64,000 bases of DNA from Siphonodentalium dalli (lineage: Eukaryota > Mollusca > Scaphopoda > Gadilida > Siphonodentaliidae), in assembly GCA_032622095.1 (NCBI GenBank), contig CP136061.1:217774373-217838372 (forward strand). Reading direction: 5' to 3'. Positions 31,656-45,200 of this stretch are shown one piece after another. The stretch's first letter is position 1. Every line of letters starts with the position of its first letter. The position numbers were made by a program, and so were the translations under genes. The notes under the pieces were generated by a model that saw nothing but the letters and a program-made list of their open reading frames with translations, was not told the DNA's origin and did no database searches.

Positions 31656-34289
31656 ATGTGAAAGTGTCAATGACACTGTAGCTCAACTTGGAAAGGGAAT
31701 AATTTAATATATTACAGTCAATGGAGCGATTAGGAATGTGGAAAGTTGAATGTCTAATACTAGTTTATAGACATGAAGAGAAAAGTAAAATCCAAGATGG
31801 CTGCTGGCGGCCATGTTTTCGGCCGAATGACCCCAAAATGAGTCGTTCCCATCTACATGTCATCGTTAACATCAATGACAAATTTTATGACGATCAGACT
31901 AAAGGTACGACCTGTAGCCCATGCTAAAGAATTTAGTCATACAAAGAGTAAAATCCAAGATGGCTGCTGGCGGCCATGTTTTTTGGCCGATTGACCCCAA
32001 AATGACTCGTTCCAATCTACATGTCATTGTTAACATCCATGACAAATTTTATGATGATCAGACTAAAGGTACGACCTGTAGCCCGTGCTAAAGAATTTAG
32101 TCATACAAAGAGTAAAATCCAAGATGGCTGCTGGCGGCCACGTTTTTTCGCCAAATGACCCCAAAACTAATCGCTCCCATCTACATGTCATTGTTAACAT
32201 CCAGGACAAATTTCATGATGATCAGACGAATAGTACGACCTGTGGCCCGTGCTAATGGATTAAATTTTGAAATCCAAGATGGCCGCTGGCGGCCATGTTT
32301 TTTGTCCGAATGACCCCAAAATGACTCGTTCCCATTTACATTCCAATTTCAACAGCCATGAAAAATTTTATGATGATCAGACTAAAGGTACGACCTGTAG
32401 CCCGTGCTAAAGGATTTAGTCATACAAAGAGTAAAATCCAAGATGGCTGCTGGCGGCCATCTTTTTTGGCCGAATGACCCCAAAATGACTCGTTCCCATC
32501 TACATGTCATTATTAACATTCATGAAATTTTTTATGATAATCAGACTAAAGATACAACCTGTAGCCCGTGCTAAAGGATTTAGTCATACAAAGAGTAAAA
32601 TCCAAGATGGCTGCTGGCGACCATGTTTTTTGGCCGATTGACCCCAAAATTACTCGTTCCCATCTACATGTCATTGTTAACATTCGTGACAAATTTTATG
32701 ATGATGAGACTAAAAGTACGACCTGCAGCCCGTGATAAAGAATTTAGTCATACAAAGAGTAAAATCTAAGATGGCTGCTGGTGGCCATGTTTTTGGCCGA
32801 ATGACCCCAAAATTACTCGTTCCCATCTACATGTAAATATTATCATCCATGACAAATTTCATGATGATCAGACAATCAGTACGACCTGTGGCCCGTGCTA
32901 ATGGATTAAATTTTGAAATCCAAGATGGCCGCTGGCGGCCATGTTTTTTGTCCGAATGACCCCAAAATGACTCGTTCCCATCTACATTCCAATATCAACA
33001 GCCATGACAAATTTTATAATGATCAGACTAAAGGTACGACCTGTAGCCCGTGCTAAAGGATTTAGTCATACAAAGAGTAAAATCCAAGATGGCTGCTGAC
33101 GGCCATGTTTTTTGGCCGAATAACCCCAAAATGACTCGTTCCCATCTACATGTGATTATTAACATTCTTGACAAATTTTATGATGATCAGACTAAAAGTA
33201 GGACCTGTAGCCCGTGCTAAAGGATTTAGTCATGCAAAGAGTAAAATCCAAGACGGCTGCTGGCGGCCATGTTTTTTGGCCGATTGACTCCAAAATGACT
33301 CTTTCCAATCTACATATCATTGTTAACATCCATGACAAATTTTATGATGATCAGACTAAAGGTACGACCTGTAGCCCGTGCTAAAGAATTTAGTCATACA
33401 AAGAGTAAAATCCAAGATGGCTGCTGGCGGCCATGTTTTTGGGCCGAATGACCCCAAAATTACTCGTTCCCATCTACATGTAAATATTAACATCCATGAA
33501 AAATTTCATGATGATCAGACGAACAGTGCGACCTGTGGCCCGTGCTAATGGATTGAATTTTGAAAACAAAGATGGCCACTGGCGGCCATGTTTTTTGTCC
33601 GAATGACCCCAAAATGACTCGTTCCCATCTACATTCCAATTTCAACAGCCATGATAAATTTCATGATTATCAGACTAAAGGTACGACCTGTAGCCCGTGC
33701 TAAAGGATTTAGTCATACAAAGAGTAAAATCCAAGATGGCTGCTGGCGGCCATGTTTTTTGCCCGAATAACCCAAAAATGACTCGTTCCCATCTACATGT
33801 CATTATTAACATCCATGACAAATTTTATGACGATCTGACTAAAGGTACGACCTGTAGCCCGTGCTAAAGGATTTAGTCATGCAAAGAGTAAAATCGAAGA
33901 TGGCTGCTGGCGGCCATGTTTTTTGGCCGAATGACCTCAAAATTACTCGTTCCCATCTACATGTCAATATTAACATCCATGACAAATTTCATGACGATCA
34001 GATGAACAGTACGGCCTGTAGCCCGTGCTAATGGATTGAATTTTGAAATCTAAGATGGCCACTGGCGGCCATGTTTTTTTTCCGTATGACCCCAAAATGA
34101 ATCATTCCGGTACAAATGTTGATGTCAACAGCTTTGACAAATTTCATAATGATCCGATCAAAGGTACGACCTGTAGCCTCTATTGTTGACGCCGCCCGTA
34201 CACACGTACACACGCACACACGCACACACGGACGACGGACGACAAAGCCATGGCAATAGCTCAAACTTTACAAAGTAAAGTTGAGCTAA
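31656..34289 (+). mobile_element. Satellite-cored element D, block 1 (left end to right end)
   Basis: Left end TGAAAG plus AGTGTCAATGACACT (31661-31680) and the leader shared with elements A and B. About 15 monomers follow, then the ACAC/GACGGACGAC microsatellite (34199-34240), CCATGGCAATAGCTCAAACT, the hairpin ACTTTAC-AAA-GTAAAGT, and GAGCTAA ending at 34289. Confidence 0.75.
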
Positions 34290-37056
34290 AAATGACTCGT
34301 TCCCATCTACATGTCATTGTTAACATCCATGACAAATTTTATGACGATCTGACTAAAGGTACGACCTGTAGCCCGTGCTAAAGGATTTAGTCATACAAAG
34401 AGTAAAATCCAAGATGGCTGCTGGCGGCCATCTTTTTTGGCCGAATGGCCCCAAAATGACTCGTTCCCATCTACATGTCATTATTAACATTCATGAAAAA
34501 TTTTATGATGATCAGACTAAAGATACAACCTGTAGCCCGTGCTAAAGGATTTAGTCATACAAAGAGTAAAATCCAAGATGGCTGCTGGCGACCATGTTTT
34601 TTGGCCGATTGACCCCAAAATTACTTGTTCCCATCTACATGTCATTGTTAACATCCATGACAAATTTTATGATGATCAGACTAAAGGTACGACCTGCAGC
34701 CCGTGATAAAGAATTTAGTCATACAAAGAGTAAAATCTAAGATGGCTGCTGGTGGCCATGTTTTTTGGCCGAATGACCCCAAAATTACTCGTTCCCATCT
34801 ACATGTAAATATTATCATCCATGACAAATTTCATGATGATCAGACAATCAGTACGACCTGTGGCCCGTGCTAATGGATTAAATTTTGAAATCCAAGATGG
34901 CCGCTGGCGGCCATGTTTTTTGTCCGAATGACCCCAAAATGACTCGTTCCCATCTACATTCCAATATCAACAGCCATGACAAATTTTATAATGATCAGAC
35001 TAAAGGTACGACCTGTAGCCCGTGCTAAAGGATTTAGTCATACAAAGAGTAAAATCCAAGATGGCTGCTGACGGCCATGTTTTTTGGCCGAATGACCCCA
35101 AAATGACTCGTTCCCATCTACATGTCATTATTAACATTCTTGACAAATTTTATGATGATCAGACTAAAAGTAGGACCTGTAGCCCGTGCTAAAGGATTTA
35201 GTCATGCAAAGAGTAAAATCCAAGACGGCTGCTGGCGGCCATGTTTTTTGGCCGATTGACCCCAAAATGACTCGTTCCAATCTACATGTCATTGTTAACA
35301 TCCATGACAAATTTGATGATGATCAGACTAAAGGTACCACCTGTAGCCCGTGCTAAAGAATGTAGTCATACAAAGAGTAAAATCCAAGATGGCTGCTGGC
35401 GGCCATGTTTTTGGGCCGAATGACCCCAAAATTACTCGTTCCTATCTACATGTCAATATTAACATCCATGACAAATTTCATGACGATCAGACGAACAGTG
35501 CGACCTGTGGCCCGTGCTAATGGATTGAATTTTGAAAACAAAGATGGCCACTGGCGGCCATGTTTTTTGTCCGAATGACCCCAAAATGACTCGTTCCCAT
35601 CTACATTCCAATTTCAACAACCATGATAAATTTCATGATTATCAGACTAAAGGTACGACCTGTAGCCGGTGCTAAAGGATTTAGTCATACAAAGAGTAAA
35701 ATCCAAGATGGCTGCTGGCGGCCATGTTTTTTGCCCGAATAACCCAAAAATGACTCGTTCCCATCTACATGTCATTGTTAACATCCATGACAAATTTTAT
35801 GACGATCTGACTAAAGGTACGACCTGTAGCCCGTGCTAAAGTATTTAGTCATATAAAGAGTAAAATCCAAGATGGCTGCTGGCGGCCATGTTTTTTGGCC
35901 GAATGACCCCAAAATGACTCGTTCCCATCTACATGTCATTATTAACATTCTTGACAAATTTTATGATGATCAGACTAAAAGTAGGACCTGTAGCCCGTGC
36001 TAAAGGATTTAGTCATGCAAAGAGTAAAATCCAAGACGGCTGCTGGCGGCCATGTTTTTTGGCCGATTGACCCCAAAATGACTCGTTCCAATCTACATGT
36101 CATTGTTAACATCCATGACAAATTTGATGATGATCAGACTAAAGGTACCACCTGTAGCCCGTGCTAAAGAATTTAGTCATACAAAGAGTAAAATCCAAGA
36201 TGGCTGCTGGCGGCCATGTTTTTGGGCCGAATGACCCCAAAATGACTCGTTCCCATCTACATGTCAATATTAACATACATGACAAATTTCATGACAATCA
36301 GACGAACAGTGCGACCTGTGGCCCGTGCTAATGGATTGAATTTTGAAAACAAAGATGGCCACTGGCGGCCATGTTTTTTGTCCGAATGACCCCAAAATGA
36401 CTCGTTCCCATCTACATTCCAATTTCAACAGCCATGATAAATTTCATGATTATCAGACTAAAGGTACGACCTGTAGCCCGTGCTAAAGGATTTAGTCATA
36501 CAAAGAGTAAAATCCAAGATGGCTGCTGGCGGCCATGTTTTTTGCCCGAATAACCCAAAAATGACTCGTTCCCATCTACATGTCATTATTAACATTCTTG
36601 ACAAATTTTATGATGATCAGACTAAAAGTAGGACCTGTAGCCTGTGCTAAAGGATTTAGTCATGCAAAGAGTAAAATCCAAGACGGCTGCTGGCGGCCAT
36701 GTTTTTGGGCCGAATGACCCCAAAATTACTCGTTCCCATCTACATGTCAATATTAACATCCATGACAAATTTCATGACGATCAGACGAACAGTACGGCCT
36801 GTAGCCCGTGCTAATGGATTGAACTTTGAAATCTAAGATGGCCGCTAGCGGCCATGTTTTTTTTTCGTATGACCCCAAAATGAATCATTCCGGTACAAAT
36901 GTTGATGTCAACAGCTATGACAAATTTCATAATGATCCGATCAAAGGTACGACCTGTAGCCTCTATTGTTGACGCGTTATGTACACACGCACACACGGAC
37001 GACGGACGACAAAGCCATGGCAATAGCTCAAACTTTACAAAGTAAAGTTGAGCTAA
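34290..37056 (+). repeat. Satellite array block 2, ends with a right terminus but has no left terminus
   Basis: It starts in mid-monomer (AAAATGACTCGTTCCC) directly after the CTAA of block 1. It carries about 16-17 monomers and ends with the same microsatellite, hairpin and GAGCTAA at 37053-37056. Parts are near-copies of block 1 (offset about 1971, e.g. the rare GGCCATCTTTTTTGG variant at 32457 and 34428). Confidence 0.72.
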
Positions 37057-40000
37057 AAATGACTCGTTCCCATCTACATGTCATTGTTAACATCCATTAC
37101 TAATTTTATGATGATCGGACTAAAGGTACGACCTGTAGCCCGTGCTAAAGGATTTAGTCATACAAAGAGTAAAATCCAAGATGGCTGCTGGCGGCCATGT
37201 TTTTTGCCCAAATAACCCAAAAATGACTCGTTCCCATCTACATGTCATTGTTAACATCCATTACTAATTTTATGATGATCGGACTAAAGGTACGACCTGT
37301 AGCCCGTGCTAAAGGATTTAGTCATACAAAGAGTAAAATCAAAGATGCCTGCTGGCGGCCATGATTTTTGGCCGAATGACCCCAAAATGACTCGTTCCCA
37401 TCTACATGTCATTATTAACATTCTTGACAAATTTTATGATGATCAGACTAAAAGTACGATCTGTAGCCCGTGCTAAAGAATTTAGTCATACAAAGAGTAA
37501 AATCCAAGATGGCTGCTGGCGGCCATGTTTTTGGGCCAAATGACCCCAAAATGACTCGTTCCCATCTACATGTCAATATTAACATCCATGACAAATTTCA
37601 TGACGATCAGACAAACAGTACGACCTGTAGCCCGTGCTAATGGATTGAATTTTTAAATGCAAGATGGCCACTGGCGGCCATGTTTTTTGTCCGAATGACC
37701 CCAAAATGACTCGTTCCCATCTGCATTCCAATTTCAACAGCCATGACAAATTTTATGATGATCGGACCAAAGGTACGACCTGTAGCCCGTGCTAAAGGAT
37801 TTAGTCATACAAAGAGTAAAATCCAAGATGGCTGCTGGCGGCCATGTTATTTGCCCGAATGACCCAAAAATGACTCGTTCCCATCTACATTCCAATTTCA
37901 ACAACCATTACTAATTTTATGATGATCGGACTAAAGGTACGACCTGTAGCCCGTGCTAAAGGATTTAGTCATACAAAGAGTAAAATCCAAGATGGCTGCT
38001 GGCGGCCATGTTTTTGGGCCAAATGACCCCAAAATGACTCGTTCCCATCTACATGTCAATATTAACATCCATGACGATCAGACAAACAGTACGACCTGTA
38101 GCCCGTGCTAATGGATTGAATTTTTAAATGCAAGATGGCCACTGGCGGCCATGTTTTTTGTCCGAATGACACCAAAATGACTCGTTCCCATCTGCATTCC
38201 AGTTTCAACAGCCATGACAAATTTTATGATGATCGGACTAAAGGTACGACCTGTAGCCCGTGCTAAAGGATTTAATCATACAAAGAGTAAAATCCAAGAT
38301 GGCTGCTGGCGGCCATGTTTTTGGGCCGAATGACCCCAAAATGACTCGTTCCCATCTACATGTCATTGTTAACATCCATGACAAATTTGATGATGATCAG
38401 ACTAAAGGTACCACCTGTAGCCCGTGCTAAAGAATGTAGTCATACAAAGAGTAAAATCCAAGATGGCTGCTGGCGGCCATGTTTTTGGGCCGAATGACCC
38501 CAAAATTACTCGTTCCTATCTACATGTCAATATTAACATCCATGACAAATTTCATGACGATCAGACGAACAGTGCGACCTGTGGCCCGTGCTAATGGATT
38601 GAATTTTGAAAACAAAGATGGCCACTGGCGGCCATGTTTTTTGTCCGAATGACCCCAAAATGACTCGTTCCCATCTACATTCCAATTTCAACAACCATGA
38701 TAAATTTCATGATTATCAGACTAAAGGTACGACCTGTAGCCGGTGCTAAAGGATTTAGTCATACAAAGAGTAAAATCCAAGATGGCTGCTGGCGGCCATG
38801 TTTTTTGCCCGAATAACCCAAAAATGACTCGTTCCCATCTACATGTCATTGTTAACATCCATGACAAATTTTATGACGATCTGACTAAAGGTACGACCTG
38901 TAGCCCGTGCTAAAGTATTTAGTCATATAAAGAGTAAAATCCAAGATGGCTGCTGGCGGCCATGTTTTTTGGCCGAATGACCCCAAAATGACTCGTTCCC
39001 ATCTACATGTCATTATTAACATTCTTGACAAATTTTATGATGATCAGACTAAAAGTAGGACCTGTAGCCCGTGCTAAAGGATTTAGTCATGCAAAGAGTA
39101 AAATCCAAGACGGCTGCTGGCGGCCATGTTTTTTGGCCGAATGACCCCAAAATGACTCGTTCCCATCTACATGTCATTATTAACATTCTTGACAAATTTT
39201 ATGATGATCAGACTAAAAGTAGGACCTGTAGCCCGTGCTAAAGGATTTAGTCATGCAAAGAGTAAAATCCAAGACGGCTGCTGGCGGCCATGTTTTTTGG
39301 CCGATTGACCCGAAAATGACTCGTTCCAATCTACATGTCATTGTTAACATCCATGACAAATTTGATGATGATCAGACTAAAGGTACGACCTGTAGCCCGT
39401 GCTAAAGAATTTAGTCATACAAAGAGTAAAATCCAAGATGGCTGCTGGCGGCCATGTTTTTGGGCCGAATGACCCCAAAATTACTCGTTCCCATCTACAT
39501 GTCAATATTAACATCCATGACAAATTTCATGACGATCAGACGAACAGTGCGACCTGTGGCCCGTGCTAATGGATTGAATTTTGAAAACAAAGATGGCCAC
39601 TGGCGGCCATGTTTTTTGTCCGAATGACCCCAAAATGACTCGTTCCCATCTACATTCCAATTTCAACAACCATGATAAATTTCATGATTATCAGACTAAA
39701 GGTACGACCTGTAGCCCGTGCTAAAGGATTTAGTCATACAAAGAGTAAAATCCAAGATGGCTGCTGGCGGCCATGTTTTTTGCCCGAATGACCCCAAAAT
39801 GACTCGTTCCCATCTACATGTCATTGTTAACATCCATGACAAATTTTATGACGATCTGACTAAAGGTACGACCTGTAGCCCGTGCTAAAGGATTTAGTCA
39901 TGCAAAGAGTAAAATCGAAGATGACTGCTGGCGGCCATGTTTTTTGGCCGAATGACCCCAAAATTACTCGTTCCCATCTACATGTCAATATTAACATCCA

Positions 40001-40310
40001 TGACAAATTTCATGACGATCAGACGAACAGTACGGCCTGTAGCCCGTGCTAATGGATTGAACTTTGAAATCTAAGATGGCCGCTGGCGGCCATGTTTTTT
40101 TTCCGTATGACCCCAAAATGAATCATTCCGGTACAAATGTTGATGTCAACAGCTATGACAAATTTCATAATGATCCGATCAAAGGTACGACCTGTAGCCT
40201 CTATTGTTGACGCGTTACGTACACACGCACACACGCACACACGCACACACGGACGACGGACGACAAAGCCATGGCAATAGCTCAAACTTTACAAAGTAAA
40301 GTTGAGCTAA
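37057..40310 (+). repeat. Satellite array block 3, ends with a right terminus but has no left terminus
   Basis: It again starts with AAAATGACTCGTTCCC after CTAA. About 20 monomers, the microsatellite (40219-40263), and the hairpin with GAGCTAA ending at 40310. A segment of roughly 900 bp or more repeats block 2 at an offset of about 3074 (shared rare variants TGTAGCCGGTGC at 35661 and 38735, AAAGAATGTAG at 35356 and 38430). Confidence 0.72.
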
Positions 40311-40526
40311 TAAGGAAAGCCGGCACACGGTGCGCGGAGTTTGTCAGGAATTTGAATTTGGTGTGTTTTCATGACGGACCCGCTGAAACTATATAATTAG
40401 TATGCATTCGTATATTCAGAGAAGGTAACGCATTATCAGTAAACATATCGCCTTGATAACCTTTGGGAAACGCGTTATCTCAGGTCATCTTGTATGGATT
40501 GGCCTGGAATTTTGCGTGTCGTATTC

Positions 40527-41943
40527 GGGAACATGTCTCTATTCCGAAGGTTCGCTATTCCGAAGGTTCACTATTCCGAAGGTTCACTACTCCGAAGGTT
40601 CGCTATCCCGAAGGTTCGCTATTCCGAAGAATTTTTTTTTTAAAGGTTAATTCTATATTCAAGTATTGAGAGGGTTCTTTATCACGAGGACTCTTTTTTA
40701 TGATGGAAATAACTTAAAACATTGAAACAATAAATGTTATTTTTTCGCGGGTTTTCTTGAGATTTAATGCCATTACGCATGACGTTATTTTCCAATACAT
40801 ATTCACGTCAGGCAGCCCACACAATTGCTCTTTCCATGCGATTTAATGTCATCGCGTATGGCGTTATATCTCAATAATCTTACAGGCAACAATACGCCAG
40901 CTAAAGGCGGCATTAAAACAGCGGGACTATAACTCTTAATGATTACTGCGAAGCAGAATGTCGTTGAATAGACGGGTATGAGTTGAACCTAACTGCAATT
41001 GTGAATTTGTATTGAATTGTAAGGCCCACTTAATTTTCGAGTCATCGGCTATTTTTTATGGTGCCTTGGTATCAGGTTTTGAACACAATCTGTGCCATAA
41101 AATATGATTAAAACACTATATATAGTTCATCACCATTCCAAACGTCTGTATCAAAAGATGCCCCTAGAGAAATAGAAAACATCTTCAATCTTATAAAGAT
41201 TCCCCCGTTATATGGCATGGCTCTCAGAATGCAACAGAATTCAACTAATGTATTTCCAATTGAAGGGGAATAACATTATCTTTAAAATATAGAGTTACCC
41301 CCCTCCATTGAAAATAATACACTTTACTTTGTGCAACAAAACCAGATGAACCAAAAGCACAAAAACAAGTCGTTAACCCTGCGTTAACTCAACAAAAACA
41401 ACATGTCCACAGTTTATTACACCGGATAAGCTGATAATACAGTATTAGAGAGCTTCATATTTCAAATGGTATATATATATAGTGGCATATATTTTATATA
41501 TGTGATCTGGGGGTTCGAAAATTAAGTGGGCCTTGGATGTTGATGTTTTTTTTTTCAAATACAGATTGCCAGTTCGGAAAAACTATATCTCTTACATGTA
41601 GTTTATTTCAGTCATCGTGTTTTTAACTTTCCATAATGAACGACAAACTGATACTCTTTTCTTGCTATTAATAACCGATATCTAGGAAAATTTGGGAATT
41701 AGAAGTGGATGTATAAATGTACTATATATGAATACTAGCGTAATCGTATTTTTCATTCCTCGTGTGGTTTTTGTGGTGGGTGCAAATTTTTATTCATTGG
41801 TTAAATACGCCCAGAATAGAAAAGCTTCGGAATAGCGAACCTTCGGAATAATGAACCTTCGGAATAGGGAACCTTCGAAATAATGAACCTTCGGAATAGC
41901 GAACCTTCGGAATAATGAACCTTCGGAATAGAGAACCCTACCC
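40527..41943. mobile_element. 1.4-kb element with minisatellite inverted ends and a 9-bp target duplication
   Basis: Flanked by GTCGTATTC on both sides (40518-40526, 41944-41952). The inverted ends begin GGGAACATGTCTCTATTCC and GGGTAGGGTTCTCTATTCC and continue as arrays of the 16-bp unit CTATTCCGAAGGTTCG, about 6 units left (40538-40630) and 7 units right (41822-41935). The interior is non-coding and related to 25510-26040. A 9-bp duplication suggests the Mutator-like/MULE or a similar group (inference). Confidence 0.72.
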
Positions 41944-42292
41944 GTCGTATTCTACGATGTGCCGCAGGGCATGATAAGAATTTCGGCGCAATCGGACATG
42001 AGAATGATATATTTAAACTTTTTTTAGACACGCCAAAATCGTGACAGAGTTACAAACAGACACACACATGCAGACACACATTTGGCTTTTATATATGTTG
42101 ATAATAATTTGTACCAATTACGGAACTGTGTCTTAAGGAACCCTTGTGTCCGGAGTGTAATTAAGCATAATCACCCACGAAATAAGACACAAGTGAATCT
42201 TATTTGATGGGAATACGTATATATCTATGCTTATTTTTATATTTTAAAAAGCCACATATCTATATACCCTCATGTGTGTGATTTAGCTATAT

Positions 42293-45200
42293 TAGTCCAG
42301 GAGATATTGGTCGACCTCTTCACCCCCCCCAGGACTCAACTTCACCCCACTAATTTTCTTTCTTAGGGTCTCCTCTAATTTTTTTCACTTGTTAACAAGA
42401 AAAAAAAGTGGCCGCAGAGACTCCAGACAAGATGGCGTCCATCATGGCGGCCATTTAAAAAAAATGCACCAGGTATCTTTGATCGCCGTTATAGTAAAGA
42501 TGATATCACATGCGGTCTTGTTTTCCGCTCGATTCGTTATGCTAATATACAACCCTTATAATTTAGCCAAAAATCCGACACCAGAATCCAATATGGCGGC
42601 CAAGATGGCCGCCGAAATGTGAAAATATGCTATTTTTCTTACATGTTACCACCTTTCGTTTGTCTCTGTGGGAAAATGTTGGCATCTTTGCCTCATGTTA
42701 TACATTTATCGTATAGAGGAGTCATTGGCGAACACATGGGGATTATAATATACATTCATTGCGGGATATTTTTGTCCGATATCACGTTTTCCCAAATGCC
42801 GGTATAATAGGTCAAAGCCGAATCTACGTTAAATACGCGATGTCATGTTTCGAATCAATGAATATTATTGCTATTATAACAACACCCATGCATATATATG
42901 TGCAGGAGATACTCAAGCTAGGATTCCTCTTATACCTGAGTTGAGGAATATTTACCCAAATCCAAGATGGCGGCCAAAATGGCCACCAGAAATAAAAAAA
43001 ATCGCCGAAAATCGCTGATTTTAACATAAGTGAGCATTATTGTCATGAAAACTCCACACCTGCTTACTATTGTGAGTCGGGAACACTTAGGCCAAGAACT
43101 TTCCTTGTACCATATCCAAATAAAAGCCCGCCAAATCCAAAATGGCGCCCACAATGGCGGACAGATTTTGAAAAATCACCGAAATTCCGTCATATTCACA
43201 CCATTGGGCATTATTGTCGAGACAACTCCACCCATGCTTACAGTTGAGTTGGAAATACTGAGGTGAAGTAATTACCTTACATCTCATGCAAGAAATTGTT
43301 TTCCAAATCGAAGATGGCGGCCAAAATGACCACCGAAATTTGAAAACAAGTCTACATTCCTTTACTTTCTTAGGATGGGCGTTATTGTTTCGCGATTTCT
43401 ATCGACCATTACATGTTGATATGGAATAGTGACATGAAGTATTTATTAGGGTTTGACAATTGATACTCACAGCCAAGATCGCTGCTAAATTGGCAGCTAG
43501 AAATTGAAAAGAAATCGATATTTTCACATATTAATTTCAACTTTTTGTCATAATATCGGTATGTATGGACGAAACTGTACATAAACCATCTACTAGTTCA
43601 ACTTAAAGGTATCAAAACGCATAACACAGCTCGTATCCTTCTGGAAAGATGAAAAACCACAATTAATATCGCGATGTGGCATTTCGAAATCCATTCTCCA
43701 CTTAGCGCCGATAATGGCCGTAAGTGTAGGGGCGCCCAATAGTTATATCAGAACAATTACCTGATAACAGATTCTGATTTGCCACCTAACGTCCATAATT
43801 ATCTGGACCAGCTTCCATTTCTTTGTCTGATAAATCTAGGTAGCTCACACCGACAAAGTATTCACCACTTCCTGGGAGTAGGGTCCCTCTAATTATAACG
43901 TTTCAAACAATTCATTTTCCGGTGTCTTGCTTACGATTTTAAATATTTGCTAAATATGATATTTGTGCGTCATCTTGAACTAGGAAGGCATATGACCAAT
44001 GAGTATACAAGCTTACAGAGGGTCATCTCTATGTATGTGTCTCATACCCGGGACCCCATGGGGATAACGACATGTACACCTGGTGAACCAGTTAGCTAGT
44101 CACTTCTCAATAGATGGTTCGTCAACTCACAAACTCAGCGAACGAATTGACATATGTGGACAACTTCGACAGTGTTTCGAAGGTTGCTAGCTGTCTCACT
44201 CCCTTGGACAGATGTATATCTGCTAAGGAGAAGACCTTAATGTACAGACTACCCACACTTCTTGACCATGATCCGAAGCAAACTGTGTGACGCCCCGCAG
44301 TTGTCTCGTCGAATATCTCCCAGCAGAGAAGAACAATGCTCGCGGTGCTAGTTTGTGGACATGCGCCATGATAGTGGGAATGAAATATACGACAGAATTA
44401 TCTATAATTGTTATCATTATTATGTAATATGTATTGAAATAAAATATCCTATCCTATCCTATCCTATCCACGGTATACATTATTATGTAATGTGTATGTG
44501 TATTGAAATAAAATATCCTATCCTATCCTATCCTATCCACGGTATACACCACCCCTACACCTGGTGCATGTTTAAGATATTGTTTTATTTGGTGTGGTAA
44601 GATTGTATTTCCACATCCGTTTCGAAGCCTTTCTGATTCAACTACGTACATCTTTGTCTGGATAATACTATGCTAGCCTCCATCAAAACAGTCGGATGGA
44701 CTAAAGGATAATGTCTTTATAGCATGAATGTATGCGTGTTTTGTTATCCTCTCTCAGTGTTAGTGTCAGTATGTGGGTGGTATTATTCAAGAAAATGTCA
44801 GGAACTGTGGTGCATTTATTTCACTATGTATTTAAAGAACAATTTATAGTCTCGATGGCATTGGCTGTGGACGTTGGGGAACGCGACCTTTATGATCATA
44901 TAGCTTTATATATAACTTTAGAATATAGTAGTTAATGTATCATGCAGGAAAATGGTCGCAATGGTGAAATCACTTGGTGTACCAACGTTTGTTGAACTGA
45001 ATGCAAGAGCTCATCAACGTAACATTCCTCTGGATGTTCTTCGCGTTGAACATTTCACCCTTTTGTTGATGGCATTTGCACTTTCTTGAACCATACCACC
45101 CAGCGTGAGTATGACATATCAACCAACTATCAAAGGTATCGCCTTTAAGACTACACCCCAGTCTTGGTGTGGCTTATACAGCAGTAGCCAATGGCACACG

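Noticed and set aside
8800-40300. Many 60-94-codon frames in the satellite arrays (e.g. 9350-9619, 19863-20090, 31721-31927, 40049-40285)
   Set aside because: They recur with the monomer period and on both strands; they are repeat translations.
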